NCBI RefSeq assembly: GCF_014192105.1
Contig: NZ_JACHXK010000016.1
Coordinates: forward strand, 1-64,000
From: Paenibacillus phyllosphaerae
Lineage (GTDB): Bacteria > Bacillota > Bacilli > Paenibacillales > Paenibacillaceae
Direction of reading: 5' to 3'
Length of the DNA: 64,000 bases
Positions 18,407 through 27,906 of this stretch are shown in pieces (within the stretch, counting starts at the first letter, position 1; every line of letters starts with the position of its first letter). Both the position numbers and the translations under genes were made by a program. Below the pieces are notes generated by a model. That model was not told the DNA's origin, ran no database searches, and saw only the letters and a list, made by a program, of their open reading frames with translations.

Positions 18407-21400
18407 ATGGTTACGATAAACGAGCAAGTCGCGGGCGGCCCGTCATATTGGGTGAATAAGCTGCATGCATGGAAGAACGGTGCGTCGCGCGCAGCCGCAT
18501 GGGATATTAAACGGGCGAGCGCCGGAAGATTGAACGTACCGTTTCAACTTCGGGAGGAGCTTACAGAGCGGCTTCTCCAACTTGCGAAGCATGATCCGTA
18601 CGCTTTGTTCGCGCTCCTGACGGCTGCCTTTGGCCTTACGGTTCATAAATCGACGGGGATGAAGCAGGTCGGGCTTGCTATTCCGCAGCTGCGTCAGGCC
18701 GGAGCCGGGCCGCAATCGAGCGTATTTCTCAAGCTGGAGCCTATGTCCGACATGGCCGTTCCCGCATACTTGAACGCCGTTATGTCCGAGATGAGAGAAT
18801 CGTATGCGCAAGCGCCTGCTGCGGCCGCCGAATACCGGCGGCTTGATCAGGACGAATTGCGCGATGTCCACCGGTTTGGCGTTGGTTTCGCCCCGCTTCA
18901 TCATGTGGACGCTTTCGTGGAGACGGCCTATAGCTATGATAATCGTCTCACGCTGCTCTTCTCATTAGAGAACGACTCGATCGCCGGCGAACTGCTCGGC
19001 GGAGATCACGGGATTGACCGCATAGAAGCCGATTCTTGGATTAGCGGGACCATCCATATCCTGGACCAGCTCAGTCGAGGGAAAGAATACGTTCTGGCGG
19101 AAATCTCCCTGTTGACGGAGGAGGAGCAGTCTCTTATCGCCGGCTTGAATACGACCGAAGAGCCGCTGCCTTCCGTTAATACGGTGCACGAATGGTTCGA
19201 AGCGACAACGATGCGATTTCCTGACGCTACCGCACTCGAGTGCGGTGCGGTCCGCATGACCTATGAGGAGCTGAATCGGGCCGGGAACCGCGTCGCCGCA
19301 AGACTGGCCGCCGCCGTCCCCGAGAGTGGTCAGCCGAAGCGGTACGGCGTCATGCTCAACCGTTCTCCGGAGTTTGTTGCAACGATTCTCGGCATACTCA
19401 AGGCGGGGGCTGCCTACGTTCCGATCGATCCCGCCACGCCAACCGAGAGGGTGCGGTTCATCGTGGAGGATAGCCAGCTTGCAGCGTTGGTGTGCGGCGC
19501 CGGGCTAGCTCCTGACGGTCTGGCTTGTCCCGTTATCCTTGCCGTGGAAGACACAACGCCGACGGATAGCGAAGCCGGGGTGGGCCGCGGAGGACTCGCA
19601 AGTGAACAGCGGACAAGCGCGGGCGCTGATCAAGCGGCTTATCTGATCTATACATCCGGGTCGACCGGCCAACCGAAGGGGGTCGTGATCTCGCACCGGA
19701 ATTTGCTCAACTACTTGGGTTGGGCCAGCCGAATCTATACATCGGGCGAACGTATGACCTTCCCGCTGTATTCGTCCATTGCGTTCGACCTGACGGTAAC
19801 ATCGATTTTCCTGCCGCTTGTCACGGGCGGATCTATTATCGTGTACGACGGCGAAGATCCGGCCACTACGCTGCTCCAGGTGGCGCAGGATAACCGATCC
19901 GAAATTATCAAGCTGACGCCATCTCATCTCAAACTATGGACACAACTGGAGAAAGCTCCGTCCGTGCGGAAAATGATCGTCGGCGGCGAGCAGCTTTCCT
20001 GGCAATTGGCGGAGGCTGCGCATGCTCAGTACGACGGTAATCTGCACCTCTATAACGAGTATGGACCGACCGAAACGACGGTTGGTTGTATGACGTATAC
20101 CTTCGACCCCGGGAAGGACGCAGGGGATGCGGTGCCGATCGGCCGGCCTGGCGGCAATACAGCCATCTACTTGCTGAACGACAACCTTGAGCATGTAGCA
20201 GCCGGGATGACCGGCGCGCTGTATGTCGGGGGACTGGGCGTGGCGAAGGGCTATTGGAACCGGGATGCCCTTACGGGCGAGAAGTTCGTCGCGGATCCGT
20301 TCCGGCCCGGAGAAGTGATGTATCACACCGGCGATTTGGCCAGACGGCTGGCGAACGGCGTCATGGTCTACGAGGGACGAACGGACGAACAGATCAAACG
20401 GAACGGTTACCGGATCGAGAAGGATGAAATTGAAAGCCGCCTGCGGAGCTGCAGTGGCGTAAGGGACGCTAAGATCGTAGTCCGGCAGTCGGGTCTGGTG
20501 GCTTATGTCGTGGCCGATGAGCCGTTCGACGAACAACGGCTTGCTGATGAGATGAAGCAATGGCTGCCGGATTATATGCTGCCTGACGGCTATGTCCGAT
20601 TGGATCGTTTCCCGCTTACCCGGAACGGGAAAATCGAATTGTCCGAATTGCCGGAGCCTTCGCAGCCGGGCAACACCTCCGATACCGAAGCCAGCGAAAT
20701 GGAGCTGCGGCTGTTGGCAGTCTGCAAGGAGGTGCTCGGCCTTGAAGAATTAGGCGTACATGACAATCTCGCTTTTGCCGGGATGGATTCCATTAAAGCG
20801 ATCCAAATTTCCGCGAGGCTGCACAAGCAAGGATATGCCGTAGATCTGCACACCTTATTGCTGCAGCGTACCGTCCGGGCGATGGCATCGGCCGTGCACA
20901 GTTCCGACAAACAGGAAGAGCCTGGCGAGGCAGACGGCGAGCTGCCGCTGACGCCAATCCAGCTTCGCTTCTTTGAGCGGCATGGCATGCTGAACCATTA
21001 CAACCAGTCGGTGATGCTGTATAGCCGGAAGCCGTTTCAAGAGGAAGCGCTGGAGGCGGCCCTGCAGGCGCTTGTCGCTCATCACGACATGCTGCGAAGC
21101 GCCTTCGAGCTGGAAGATGGCCGTATCCGCGCGCGTTACTGCAGCCTGGGAACACAACCGCAGCCGATACTTCATATGCGCATCTACGGCGATGAGCCGG
21201 ACCGGGACGTAATCGACGAAGAGGCAACAGCGATACAGGGGAGCTTCGATCTTGCCAAGGGTCATTTGTTCAAAGCAGCTTTGTTCCGCTCGGCAGGAGG
21301 GGATCACCTGCTGCTGGCCGCTCATCATCTCGTCGTGGACGGGGTATCATGGCGTATTCTGCTCGAGGATCTGGCTGCGGCCTACAAGCAGGCATGCGGC

Positions 21401-22327
21401 GGACAGAAGATTGTTATGCCGAGCAAGACTGTTTCATACGCGAGGTGGGCAGCCGGGTTGCGTCCGTCCGAGCGGGAGGCGCTTGGCCACAAGCTGCCCG
21501 AATGGACAGTGGAACAGCGGCAAGACTCGTCTGCACTCCCTCCGTTAGAAGCGGATGAGGGCAAATGCGGCGACGTGCGGACCCGTTCGTTTACCTTGAA
21601 TAAAGAGACGACGAGGAAGCTTCTGCAGCAGTCGACGGAGCGTTACCAAGCTCGCATGGATGAGCTGCTGTTGACGGCTATGGCGCTTGCCATCCGGGAT
21701 CAATACGGCCTGCGGAACATCACGGTTGATCTGGAGGGACATGGCAGGGACGCCGGTTATGAAGCGTTGAACGTGAGCAGAACGGTAGGGTGGTTTACGT
21801 CGATCTACCCGCTTCTAATCCAGGTTGATCCTGGCTCGGATATGCGCAAGCATGTGAGCGATGTTCAAGCGCGATTCCGGCCGGCGGGGGCCAACGGATG
21901 GAAATACGGCGTCTTGCGGTATATGGATGCCGAACCGGCTCCGACGGAACGGGAATATGGATGTGCGCCGATCAGCTTTAACTACTTGGGGCAATTGGGA
22001 TCGGAGTTCGAAAACGACTTATTCGAGATGTCGGACTGGCCGATGGGCAGACTCGTGCGGCCGGAAGCCCCCCGGGATTACCAGCTTGAATTCATTGCTG
22101 TCATTGCGGGAGGCCAGCTGTCGGTTCAGGTCGTCTATAGTCCTTCCGAGCGCGCGGATGAGCGGATGAGCGCATTGATGAGCTCCTGCGAGCAGTATAT
22201 TGTGACTCTGGTCGAGGAAGGCACCCGAAGACCCGCCGATTCGAGAAGGGATATGAATCAGCTGGACTCGCTGTCGCCGGAGGAAGCGCAGCTTATCTTA
22301 CTGCGGCGCAATACGAAAAAAGATTAG
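18407..22327 (+). CDS. Non-ribosomal peptide synthetase, half-C-A-T-E
   Basis: A 1306-residue NRPS subunit. Residues about 10-240 match only the C-terminal lobe of a condensation domain: they start at PSYWV, where the donor sequence of other C domains reads YWLERF, and no HHxxxDG is present. A (about 260-770) has the code DLTKIGEVGK, predicting Asn. The carrier signature is unusual, AGMDSI instead of GGDSI, with Ser795. An E domain follows (HHLVVDG near 973, then EGHGRD and SRTVGWFT), so D-Asn is expected. The complete C domain at the end of the preceding protein probably supplies condensation in trans, with the half-C acting as a docking or structural piece. It ends 11 bases before the next NRPS gene, which opens with a D-accepting C domain. 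Confidence 0.95.
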   Translation: MVTINEQVAGGPSYWVNKLHAWKNGASRAAAWDIKRASAGRLNVPFQLREELTERLLQLAKHDPYALFALLTAAFGLTVHKSTGMKQVGLAIPQLRQAGAGPQSSVFLKLEPMSDMAVPAYLNAVMSEMRESYAQAPAAAAEYRRLDQDELRDVHRFGVGFAPLHHVDAFVETAYSYDNRLTLLFSLENDSIAGELLGGDHGIDRIEADSWISGTIHILDQLSRGKEYVLAEISLLTEEEQSLIAGLNTTEEPLPSVNTVHEWFEATTMRFPDATALECGAVRMTYEELNRAGNRVAARLAAAVPESGQPKRYGVMLNRSPEFVATILGILKAGAAYVPIDPATPTERVRFIVEDSQLAALVCGAGLAPDGLACPVILAVEDTTPTDSEAGVGRGGLASEQRTSAGADQAAYLIYTSGSTGQPKGVVISHRNLLNYLGWASRIYTSGERMTFPLYSSIAFDLTVTSIFLPLVTGGSIIVYDGEDPATTLLQVAQDNRSEIIKLTPSHLKLWTQLEKAPSVRKMIVGGEQLSWQLAEAAHAQYDGNLHLYNEYGPTETTVGCMTYTFDPGKDAGDAVPIGRPGGNTAIYLLNDNLEHVAAGMTGALYVGGLGVAKGYWNRDALTGEKFVADPFRPGEVMYHTGDLARRLANGVMVYEGRTDEQIKRNGYRIEKDEIESRLRSCSGVRDAKIVVRQSGLVAYVVADEPFDEQRLADEMKQWLPDYMLPDGYVRLDRFPLTRNGKIELSELPEPSQPGNTSDTEASEMELRLLAVCKEVLGLEELGVHDNLAFAGMDSIKAIQISARLHKQGYAVDLHTLLLQRTVRAMASAVHSSDKQEEPGEADGELPLTPIQLRFFERHGMLNHYNQSVMLYSRKPFQEEALEAALQALVAHHDMLRSAFELEDGRIRARYCSLGTQPQPILHMRIYGDEPDRDVIDEEATAIQGSFDLAKGHLFKAALFRSAGGDHLLLAAHHLVVDGVSWRILLEDLAAAYKQACGGQKIVMPSKTVSYARWAAGLRPSEREALGHKLPEWTVEQRQDSSALPPLEADEGKCGDVRTRSFTLNKETTRKLLQQSTERYQARMDELLLTAMALAIRDQYGLRNITVDLEGHGRDAGYEALNVSRTVGWFTSIYPLLIQVDPGSDMRKHVSDVQARFRPAGANGWKYGVLRYMDAEPAPTEREYGCAPISFNYLGQLGSEFENDLFEMSDWPMGRLVRPEAPRDYQLEFIAVIAGGQLSVQVVYSPSERADERMSALMSSCEQYIVTLVEEGTRRPADSRRDMNQLDSLSPEEAQLILLRRNTKKD

Positions 22328-22338
22328 GAGAGCAGCCA

Positions 22339-25300
22339 ATGAATCAATCAACCGTTTCTTCAGACGACTATAACGCCGTCCACCAGATGTACCCGCTATC
22401 GCCTATGCAGGAGGCGATGGTATACAGCGCATGGTCCGGCATGGATAACAAAGCCTATTTCGTCCAGTATGCCTATCGCGGGGAGGGAGAGCTGGACCCT
22501 GCCTTGCTGCGTGAGAGCGTTCGGGAGCTCGCCAGGCGGCATGATATTCTCCGGACTCAAATCATTTATGAACGGGTAACGCGTCCTCTCCAGGTTGTCA
22601 CGAATGAATCGAACGCAGAATGCGTCTATGAGGATCTAACCGCAATGACCGATGAGGAGCAGGTAGCCTACATCGACAGCATGAAGCGGCGGGACAGGGA
22701 GAGGGGGTTCTTGCCATCCGATTCGATCCTGATGCGGATCAGAGTCTTCCGGCAGCAGAGCAGCCGCTTCACCTTATTGTGGAGCTTCCATCACATTCTA
22801 ATGGATGCTTGGTGCGTGCCGATGATAAGCCAAGAGCTGCTGCACATTTATGCGGCGTTGAAGAGCGGGAGGCATCCTGCGCAGCGGCAGCCGCAGCCAT
22901 ACAGCCGTTACATCCATTGGCTGGAACGGCGCTCGAAACAGCAGAGCTTCGACTATTGGGAGCGGCTGCTGGAAGGGTACGATCAGATCGCCGCGCTCCC
23001 GATCCGCTGGCGGGAGGCCAAGGAACAGACGGGTAAGGACAACTATCGGCAGCAGGATCTGATCTTTCAGCTGGACCGATTCACGACAGAACGGCTGCAT
23101 GACGTAGCCCGGGCGAACGGCGTGACCTTGAACACGCTGTTTCAAGCGATGTGGGGGATTCTGCTGCAGCGCTACAATAATACGAACGATGTCGTATTTG
23201 GCGCGGTCGTGTCCGGCCGGCCGCCCGAGGTGGAGGGTGTCGAGGAGATGGTCGGCTTGTTCATCAATACGATTCCAGTACGCATCCAGGCCTCCGACAA
23301 GGTCCGCATAGGCGAGTTGCTGCGTAATGTGCAAGAACGAATGAGCGCTTCGCTCGGCCATAGCTATTTGCCCCTGTTCGAGCTTGCCGCGAAGTTCTCG
23401 GCAAATACCGGCAGCAGAAAGCTGCTCGATCATCTGTTTCTATTCGAGAATTATCCCGTATTGGCGGATTCCCAAGACTTCGGGACGGATGACCTTGGTT
23501 TTCTTCTGCAGATGGAGGAGGAATTCGAGCAAGCTGATTTCGACTTTAATATTATAGTCGTGCCTGGCGAAGAGATGAGAATCGTGTATCGCTTCAATGC
23601 AAACGAATATGAGCCGGCAATGATCGAGCGCATGAAAGAGCATCTGCTGGCGATTGCGACGCAGATCGCAGACAAGCCGGATATGTCTGTCGGGGAAATC
23701 GATTTGCTCACATCCGCCGACCGGGAGCTTCTTCGGGATTTCGATCGGATCGATCAGGCCGAGCAGCCGACCGGCCGCCTCATGGATGGGTTTGCGGCCC
23801 AGGCGGCGCTTCATCCGCATCAAACGGCCGTTATTTGCGGAGAGCGGGAGGTAAGCTACGGCGAGCTGAGCCGCTGGGCGGGCTATATTGCAGAGGAGCT
23901 CCGAAGACGGCAGGTTGGTCCTAACGATAAGGTCGCCTGCTACATGGGGCGTACGCCGTTATTGTTGGCGGCATTGCTTGGCATCTGGCAGGCGGGGGCG
24001 GCTTACGTGCCGCTGGACCCGGACTACCCGGCAGAGCGCATCCGCTATATGTTTCAGGACAGCGGCGCTAAGCTGGTGCTGACGGATGCGGCGAATGCGT
24101 CCCAATTGCCAACGGATGCTACGCCGCTGCTGGCGGGAGAAATCATCGATGCTTCGGGGGCCGAAGCGGAGCCTTCCTTGGACGGACATAACGTCCGGCA
24201 GGAGCAGGCGTATATCATCTATACCTCCGGTTCGACGGGCCAGCCCAAGGGCGTCATGGTGGGGGCCGATAATGTCCAGTATTTCTTCGCGGGCGTGTCC
24301 GAACGGATCCCGTTCCCGGCTAACAGCCGTGTGCTCAGCGCGGCAAGCGTTTCCTTCGATATTTTTGTGCTGGAGGCATTGCTTCCGTTATGGAAGGGAC
24401 TTACCGTCGTGTTGGCCGACGACCAAGAAGCAGCGCGTCCCGATCTGTTGAATGGGCTATTGGCCCGCCATGGCGTGAACGTGTTCCAGACGACCCCTTC
24501 ACGCTTGCAACGAATGCTGCTTGCCGATGAAGCGAGCGAATCCTTCGCCGCACTTGACATGCTTCTGGTCGGCGGGGAATCGATTTCGGTTGAACTGCTA
24601 CAGAGCTTCAAGTCGGTTTCTTCCGCAAGCGTCTTCAACATGTATGGTCCGACGGAGACGACCGTATGGGCAACCGCGGCTGAGATTAGCGGCGAGGGGC
24701 GAATCAAGATCGGTTTGCCTTTTAACGGGGTATCGATAGCGATTGTCAATCCGGACGGACGCGAGCAGCCCGTTGGAATAACGGGGGAAATCGTCATTGG
24801 GGGGCCGGTCGTTACGCAGGGCTACTGCAACCTTCCCGATCTGACGGCCTCGCGTTTCTGCGCCCTCCCAGGACGGACTGCGAACAAATGGTATCGAACA
24901 GGCGATATAGGCGTTGTGATGCCGGATGGAAGTTTGATTTACGCCGGACGAATGGACCATCAGATCAAGTTTCTCGGACATCGTATCGAGCTGGGGGAAA
25001 TTGAAGCTTGCCTTGCGGCTTATCCAGGGATCAGGCGCGTCTGTGTACTGCATCAGGTCAGCGCGAATGGCCAGCCTTTCCTTCGCGCTTTTATCGAAAC
25101 TACTGACCCGAGGGTTATTGACGCGCTGCCGTTATTTGCAGCCGACAGACTGCTTCGTCATATGCTGCCCGGCGACTGGGTGCGGGTGGAACAGTTCCCG
25201 CTTACGCCTAGCGGGAAGCTGGATCGGCGTGCTCTGGCGGAAATTCCGATGAAGGCCACTGCGTCCGAAGCGGATAATCCGGGGATCGATCTTCAGTTGG

Positions 25301-25515
25301 TCGACCAACTGAAGGCGTTATGGCAGAAGGTGCTGGACACTCAGGATGTGGGGCTTAAGGATAGTTTCTTCGAGCTCGGCGGGAGCTCGATTCATGCAGC
25401 CAAAGTCGAGATTATTCTGGAAAGCATGGGTTTCTCCACGGAACCGCTGCTGCTGTACCGATATGAGACGATCGAGAAACTCGCGAAATATCTTAACGCC
25501 TTGTCGACGGTCTGA
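22339..25515 (+). CDS. Terminal non-ribosomal peptide synthetase, C-A-T without thioesterase
   Basis: A 1058-residue last module. C (about 8-445) is of the post-epimerization type (PLSPMQEAMVYS). Its motif reads HHILMDA at 151-157, so the final Gly of HHxxxDG is Ala. A (about 455-960) gives DIFQLGMVWK, close to the glycine codes DILQLGLIWK and DILQLGMVWK. Gly is the tentative substrate. The carrier has LGGSSI with Ser1017, and the protein ends about 40 residues later at LNALSTV. There is no thioesterase, reductase or terminal C domain. Release must therefore rely on a separate enzyme, and the BtrH-like protein two genes downstream is the best candidate. The stop codon nearly touches the PPTase gene, so the genes are probably co-transcribed. 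Confidence 0.95.
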   Translation: MNQSTVSSDDYNAVHQMYPLSPMQEAMVYSAWSGMDNKAYFVQYAYRGEGELDPALLRESVRELARRHDILRTQIIYERVTRPLQVVTNESNAECVYEDLTAMTDEEQVAYIDSMKRRDRERGFLPSDSILMRIRVFRQQSSRFTLLWSFHHILMDAWCVPMISQELLHIYAALKSGRHPAQRQPQPYSRYIHWLERRSKQQSFDYWERLLEGYDQIAALPIRWREAKEQTGKDNYRQQDLIFQLDRFTTERLHDVARANGVTLNTLFQAMWGILLQRYNNTNDVVFGAVVSGRPPEVEGVEEMVGLFINTIPVRIQASDKVRIGELLRNVQERMSASLGHSYLPLFELAAKFSANTGSRKLLDHLFLFENYPVLADSQDFGTDDLGFLLQMEEEFEQADFDFNIIVVPGEEMRIVYRFNANEYEPAMIERMKEHLLAIATQIADKPDMSVGEIDLLTSADRELLRDFDRIDQAEQPTGRLMDGFAAQAALHPHQTAVICGEREVSYGELSRWAGYIAEELRRRQVGPNDKVACYMGRTPLLLAALLGIWQAGAAYVPLDPDYPAERIRYMFQDSGAKLVLTDAANASQLPTDATPLLAGEIIDASGAEAEPSLDGHNVRQEQAYIIYTSGSTGQPKGVMVGADNVQYFFAGVSERIPFPANSRVLSAASVSFDIFVLEALLPLWKGLTVVLADDQEAARPDLLNGLLARHGVNVFQTTPSRLQRMLLADEASESFAALDMLLVGGESISVELLQSFKSVSSASVFNMYGPTETTVWATAAEISGEGRIKIGLPFNGVSIAIVNPDGREQPVGITGEIVIGGPVVTQGYCNLPDLTASRFCALPGRTANKWYRTGDIGVVMPDGSLIYAGRMDHQIKFLGHRIELGEIEACLAAYPGIRRVCVLHQVSANGQPFLRAFIETTDPRVIDALPLFAADRLLRHMLPGDWVRVEQFPLTPSGKLDRRALAEIPMKATASEADNPGIDLQLVDQLKALWQKVLDTQDVGLKDSFFELGGSSIHAAKVEIILESMGFSTEPLLLYRYETIEKLAKYLNALSTV

Positions 25516-25529
25516 TGGAGGAGAGACTC

Positions 25530-26252
25530 ATGAGCGAAGCGTGGAAACCGCTTGTTTATGCCGCTCGTGTGCCGCATGAGATCGATCCGCCTTTGCTCGC
25601 GCAAGGGCTGAGCAGGATTTCCGCGGAGCGGAGACAGCGGATCGAGAAGTTCCGTTCCCGGGCAGACCAATACCGTTCGATATTGGCGGAGCTGCTCGTG
25701 TGCCGCGTTCTGCGCGATTCATTCGGCCTGGATGACACGGATATCCGATTTTGTACGGGTCCTTATGGCAAGCCGTATTTAGCAGGAAAAGGCCCGTTCT
25801 TTAATTTTAGCCATTCGGGGGAATGGGTCATTGCGGTGTTCCATCACAATGAAGTAGGCATCGATATCGAGCAAATACGTCCGATGGAGCGGGATATGGC
25901 CGCGCGTTTCTTCGCTCCGGAGGAGAATATGGCCCTTGCCGAGCTGAGTATCGAGGAGTGGACTCCGCGGTTTTATCGGCTGTGGACCATGAAGGAAGCC
26001 TATGTGAAAGCAAGCGGATCCGGGCTGCGCATTCCGCTTCATAGCTTTACGTTTCTTCCGGATCAGGATGCAGTCGAACGATTCTGCGTTGTGGAGCGGG
26101 GTCAACTAAAGGATGTCAATGTCTATGTATTGCCATGGGGGAACCATTACGCCTGTGCGATTTGCTGTTCCGACAATACGCAGCCCGAAGCGCCCGTAAT
26201 TATGCAGCCCGAAGCGTTGTTAAGCTCGCAAGTAGACCTAATTTGGGGATAG
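25530..26252 (+). CDS. Sfp-type 4'-phosphopantetheinyl transferase
   Basis: This enzyme transfers 4'-phosphopantetheine from CoA to the conserved serine of carrier domains and so activates the NRPSs upstream. The family is shown by FNFSHSGEW, the metal-binding GIDIEQIRP and the W-KEA-K motif in LWTMKEAYVKASG. The 240-residue length is normal for Sfp-like enzymes. The ATG at 25530 is chosen because GGAGGAG lies 6 bases before it; an in-frame ATG at 25515 overlaps the NRPS stop but lies inside no ribosome-binding site of its own. The last about 30 residues repeat a PEAPV/PEALL pattern and are not part of the core fold. Close linkage to the NRPS genes supports a dedicated role. Confidence 0.95.
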   Translation: MSEAWKPLVYAARVPHEIDPPLLAQGLSRISAERRQRIEKFRSRADQYRSILAELLVCRVLRDSFGLDDTDIRFCTGPYGKPYLAGKGPFFNFSHSGEWVIAVFHHNEVGIDIEQIRPMERDMAARFFAPEENMALAELSIEEWTPRFYRLWTMKEAYVKASGSGLRIPLHSFTFLPDQDAVERFCVVERGQLKDVNVYVLPWGNHYACAICCSDNTQPEAPVIMQPEALLSSQVDLIWG

Positions 26253-26263
26253 GGGGTTGAATT

Positions 26264-27814
26264 ATGATTGAACTGCAAGTCCGTCAAGACTTGGCGATCA
26301 GCATGAACCATTTGCCGACTTGTTTCGATGATATCGTTGCTACGATTTCCGCTTACTGTAACCGGGACTACGAGTTGATGTACATCAATATCTGGGATTT
26401 CCTGGATCTATCAACCGTGAATGGGGATCAGTACTTACAGCGGAAGAAAGATAATCTCCGAAAATACCATGGGATTCATATTGAGTTCAAAGCGGCTTCT
26501 TTCTCCGATATGATTCCGGTTATTCAACGAAATGTAAGTCGCGGCATCCCGGTCATTATCGGTTTTGACGGATACTATTGCGAGTGGGATCCGTTTTTTG
26601 GGAAGACGCATAACAATCATGCTTGCGTTGCAATTGATATCGATGTCCAAGCACGAGAGATTACGCTGGCGGATCCTTATTTCAACAGAACGAAAGAGAA
26701 GGTATCGTTTGACGTTCTCGCAAGAGCGTCCAATCATTATGGAGAGGTTCATATTGGGGGCCAACCTGATCTGGCTGATCGCATGGCGATTCTTCAGCAG
26801 GGGTTAAAGCGCATCCAAGAGAACGGCATGATTGAACGGATGCGGGATTTTTCGAATTATATTTCACGTCTATCGGATGAGGACATGGATGCCTTTTACC
26901 GTGACGCTATTGAGAGCGCTTCTGGCATCTACAACTACTTTAAGCAGACCATACTGGGCAGGATGCATTTTGGCGTGATGCTGAAATCCTATTGCGAGAT
27001 CTATAAGACCGAAGAATTCCGAATCTGGAGTGATGAGCTATACGCAATGGCTATATATTGGGAGAGCATTCAGAATCTCTTCATTAAAGCCTTGTATATT
27101 GGCAACTTAAAGTCGGTCCAGGAAGAATTGGTCGAAAGAATCCAGGAGGCTGCCCGGATTGAAGAGCGGCTGGTAACCCGTTTCTATCGAAGGGAACAAG
27201 TAAAGGAAGAGAATCCGACTGTACAACAAACGCAGTCTGCAAGGAAAACTTATGTCTGCTTTGATCATATCCCGCTGGAAGACCATTACAACAATAAAGG
27301 TTTCGCATTGGACCTGGAGCAAGCTGATGATGCGGACTTAACGGGGCTGAACGAATTTTTTCTCATCGATCGAGACTATGACCACATCGTGTTAACCGGT
27401 GAGAATTACAGCTTCCAGCTGCCGTGCTTCTCAACCGGAGAGCCGGACAATGTGACATGTGGCAAACAGGAGATTTCGGTTTCAGATAAGGCGTATAGCG
27501 GAATCCTGTTGCTGGGTTGCTCGGAATGGGGCCATACAAAAGGCGATATTACGCTGCGTTACAAGGACGGGACGTCAGAGAAGATAGCCGTTCTTATGCC
27601 AGATATGGCTACAAAATCTGATGAAATAGATCCTGCCTCTGTCGTCGTTAGCGGACAAACGTATGCGCGAGAGGACGGCCAATGCAGCATAAGGGCGGAG
27701 AAGGCTAATCTATTTCGGCTCTTCCTTCCGATCACGGGCGACAAGAGGCTGGCCGGTTTCATGCTGCCGAAAGGCAGTAACATGCATATTGTTGCCCTGA
27801 CGCTTTGCTGCTAG
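26264..27814 (+). CDS. BtrH-like cysteine acyltransferase; candidate NRPS release enzyme
   Basis: A 516-residue protein whose N-terminal half resembles BtrH N-terminal / C39-like papain-fold proteins. BtrH of butirosin biosynthesis moves an acyl group from a carrier protein to an amine. A plausible catalytic triad is visible: Cys20 in LPTCFDDIV, His119 in NNHACVAID and Asp137 in LADPYF. Residues about 190-320 are helical and polar. Residues about 335-516 look like a beta-sandwich, with motifs such as LLGCSEWGHTKG and LRYKDGTSE that resemble galactose-binding-like carbohydrate modules (inference). It begins 11 bases after the PPTase gene behind an AGGGGG site. Because the last NRPS lacks a thioesterase, this protein may release or amidate the peptide. 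An alternative is a tailoring acyltransferase or a protease. Its GC content looks lower than that of the NRPS genes. Confidence 0.7.
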   Translation: MIELQVRQDLAISMNHLPTCFDDIVATISAYCNRDYELMYINIWDFLDLSTVNGDQYLQRKKDNLRKYHGIHIEFKAASFSDMIPVIQRNVSRGIPVIIGFDGYYCEWDPFFGKTHNNHACVAIDIDVQAREITLADPYFNRTKEKVSFDVLARASNHYGEVHIGGQPDLADRMAILQQGLKRIQENGMIERMRDFSNYISRLSDEDMDAFYRDAIESASGIYNYFKQTILGRMHFGVMLKSYCEIYKTEEFRIWSDELYAMAIYWESIQNLFIKALYIGNLKSVQEELVERIQEAARIEERLVTRFYRREQVKEENPTVQQTQSARKTYVCFDHIPLEDHYNNKGFALDLEQADDADLTGLNEFFLIDRDYDHIVLTGENYSFQLPCFSTGEPDNVTCGKQEISVSDKAYSGILLLGCSEWGHTKGDITLRYKDGTSEKIAVLMPDMATKSDEIDPASVVVSGQTYAREDGQCSIRAEKANLFRLFLPITGDKRLAGFMLPKGSNMHIVALTLCC

Positions 27815-27906
27815 CAAATGGACGTACATAACCCGATTGCATGCGCCGGTATAATACCCGTCCCATAACCATGACAAGCCAAATTCTTGAGCCGGAGGAA
27901 TTCACG

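Noticed and set aside
1-25515. Identification as iturin, fusaricidin, polymyxin or tridecaptin synthetase
   Set aside because: The predicted Gln-Thr-Ser-Asn-Asn-Asn-Gly order, the TE-less end and the absence of Dab, Tyr or Pro codes do not fit these families; the upstream part is missing, so no named product is assigned.
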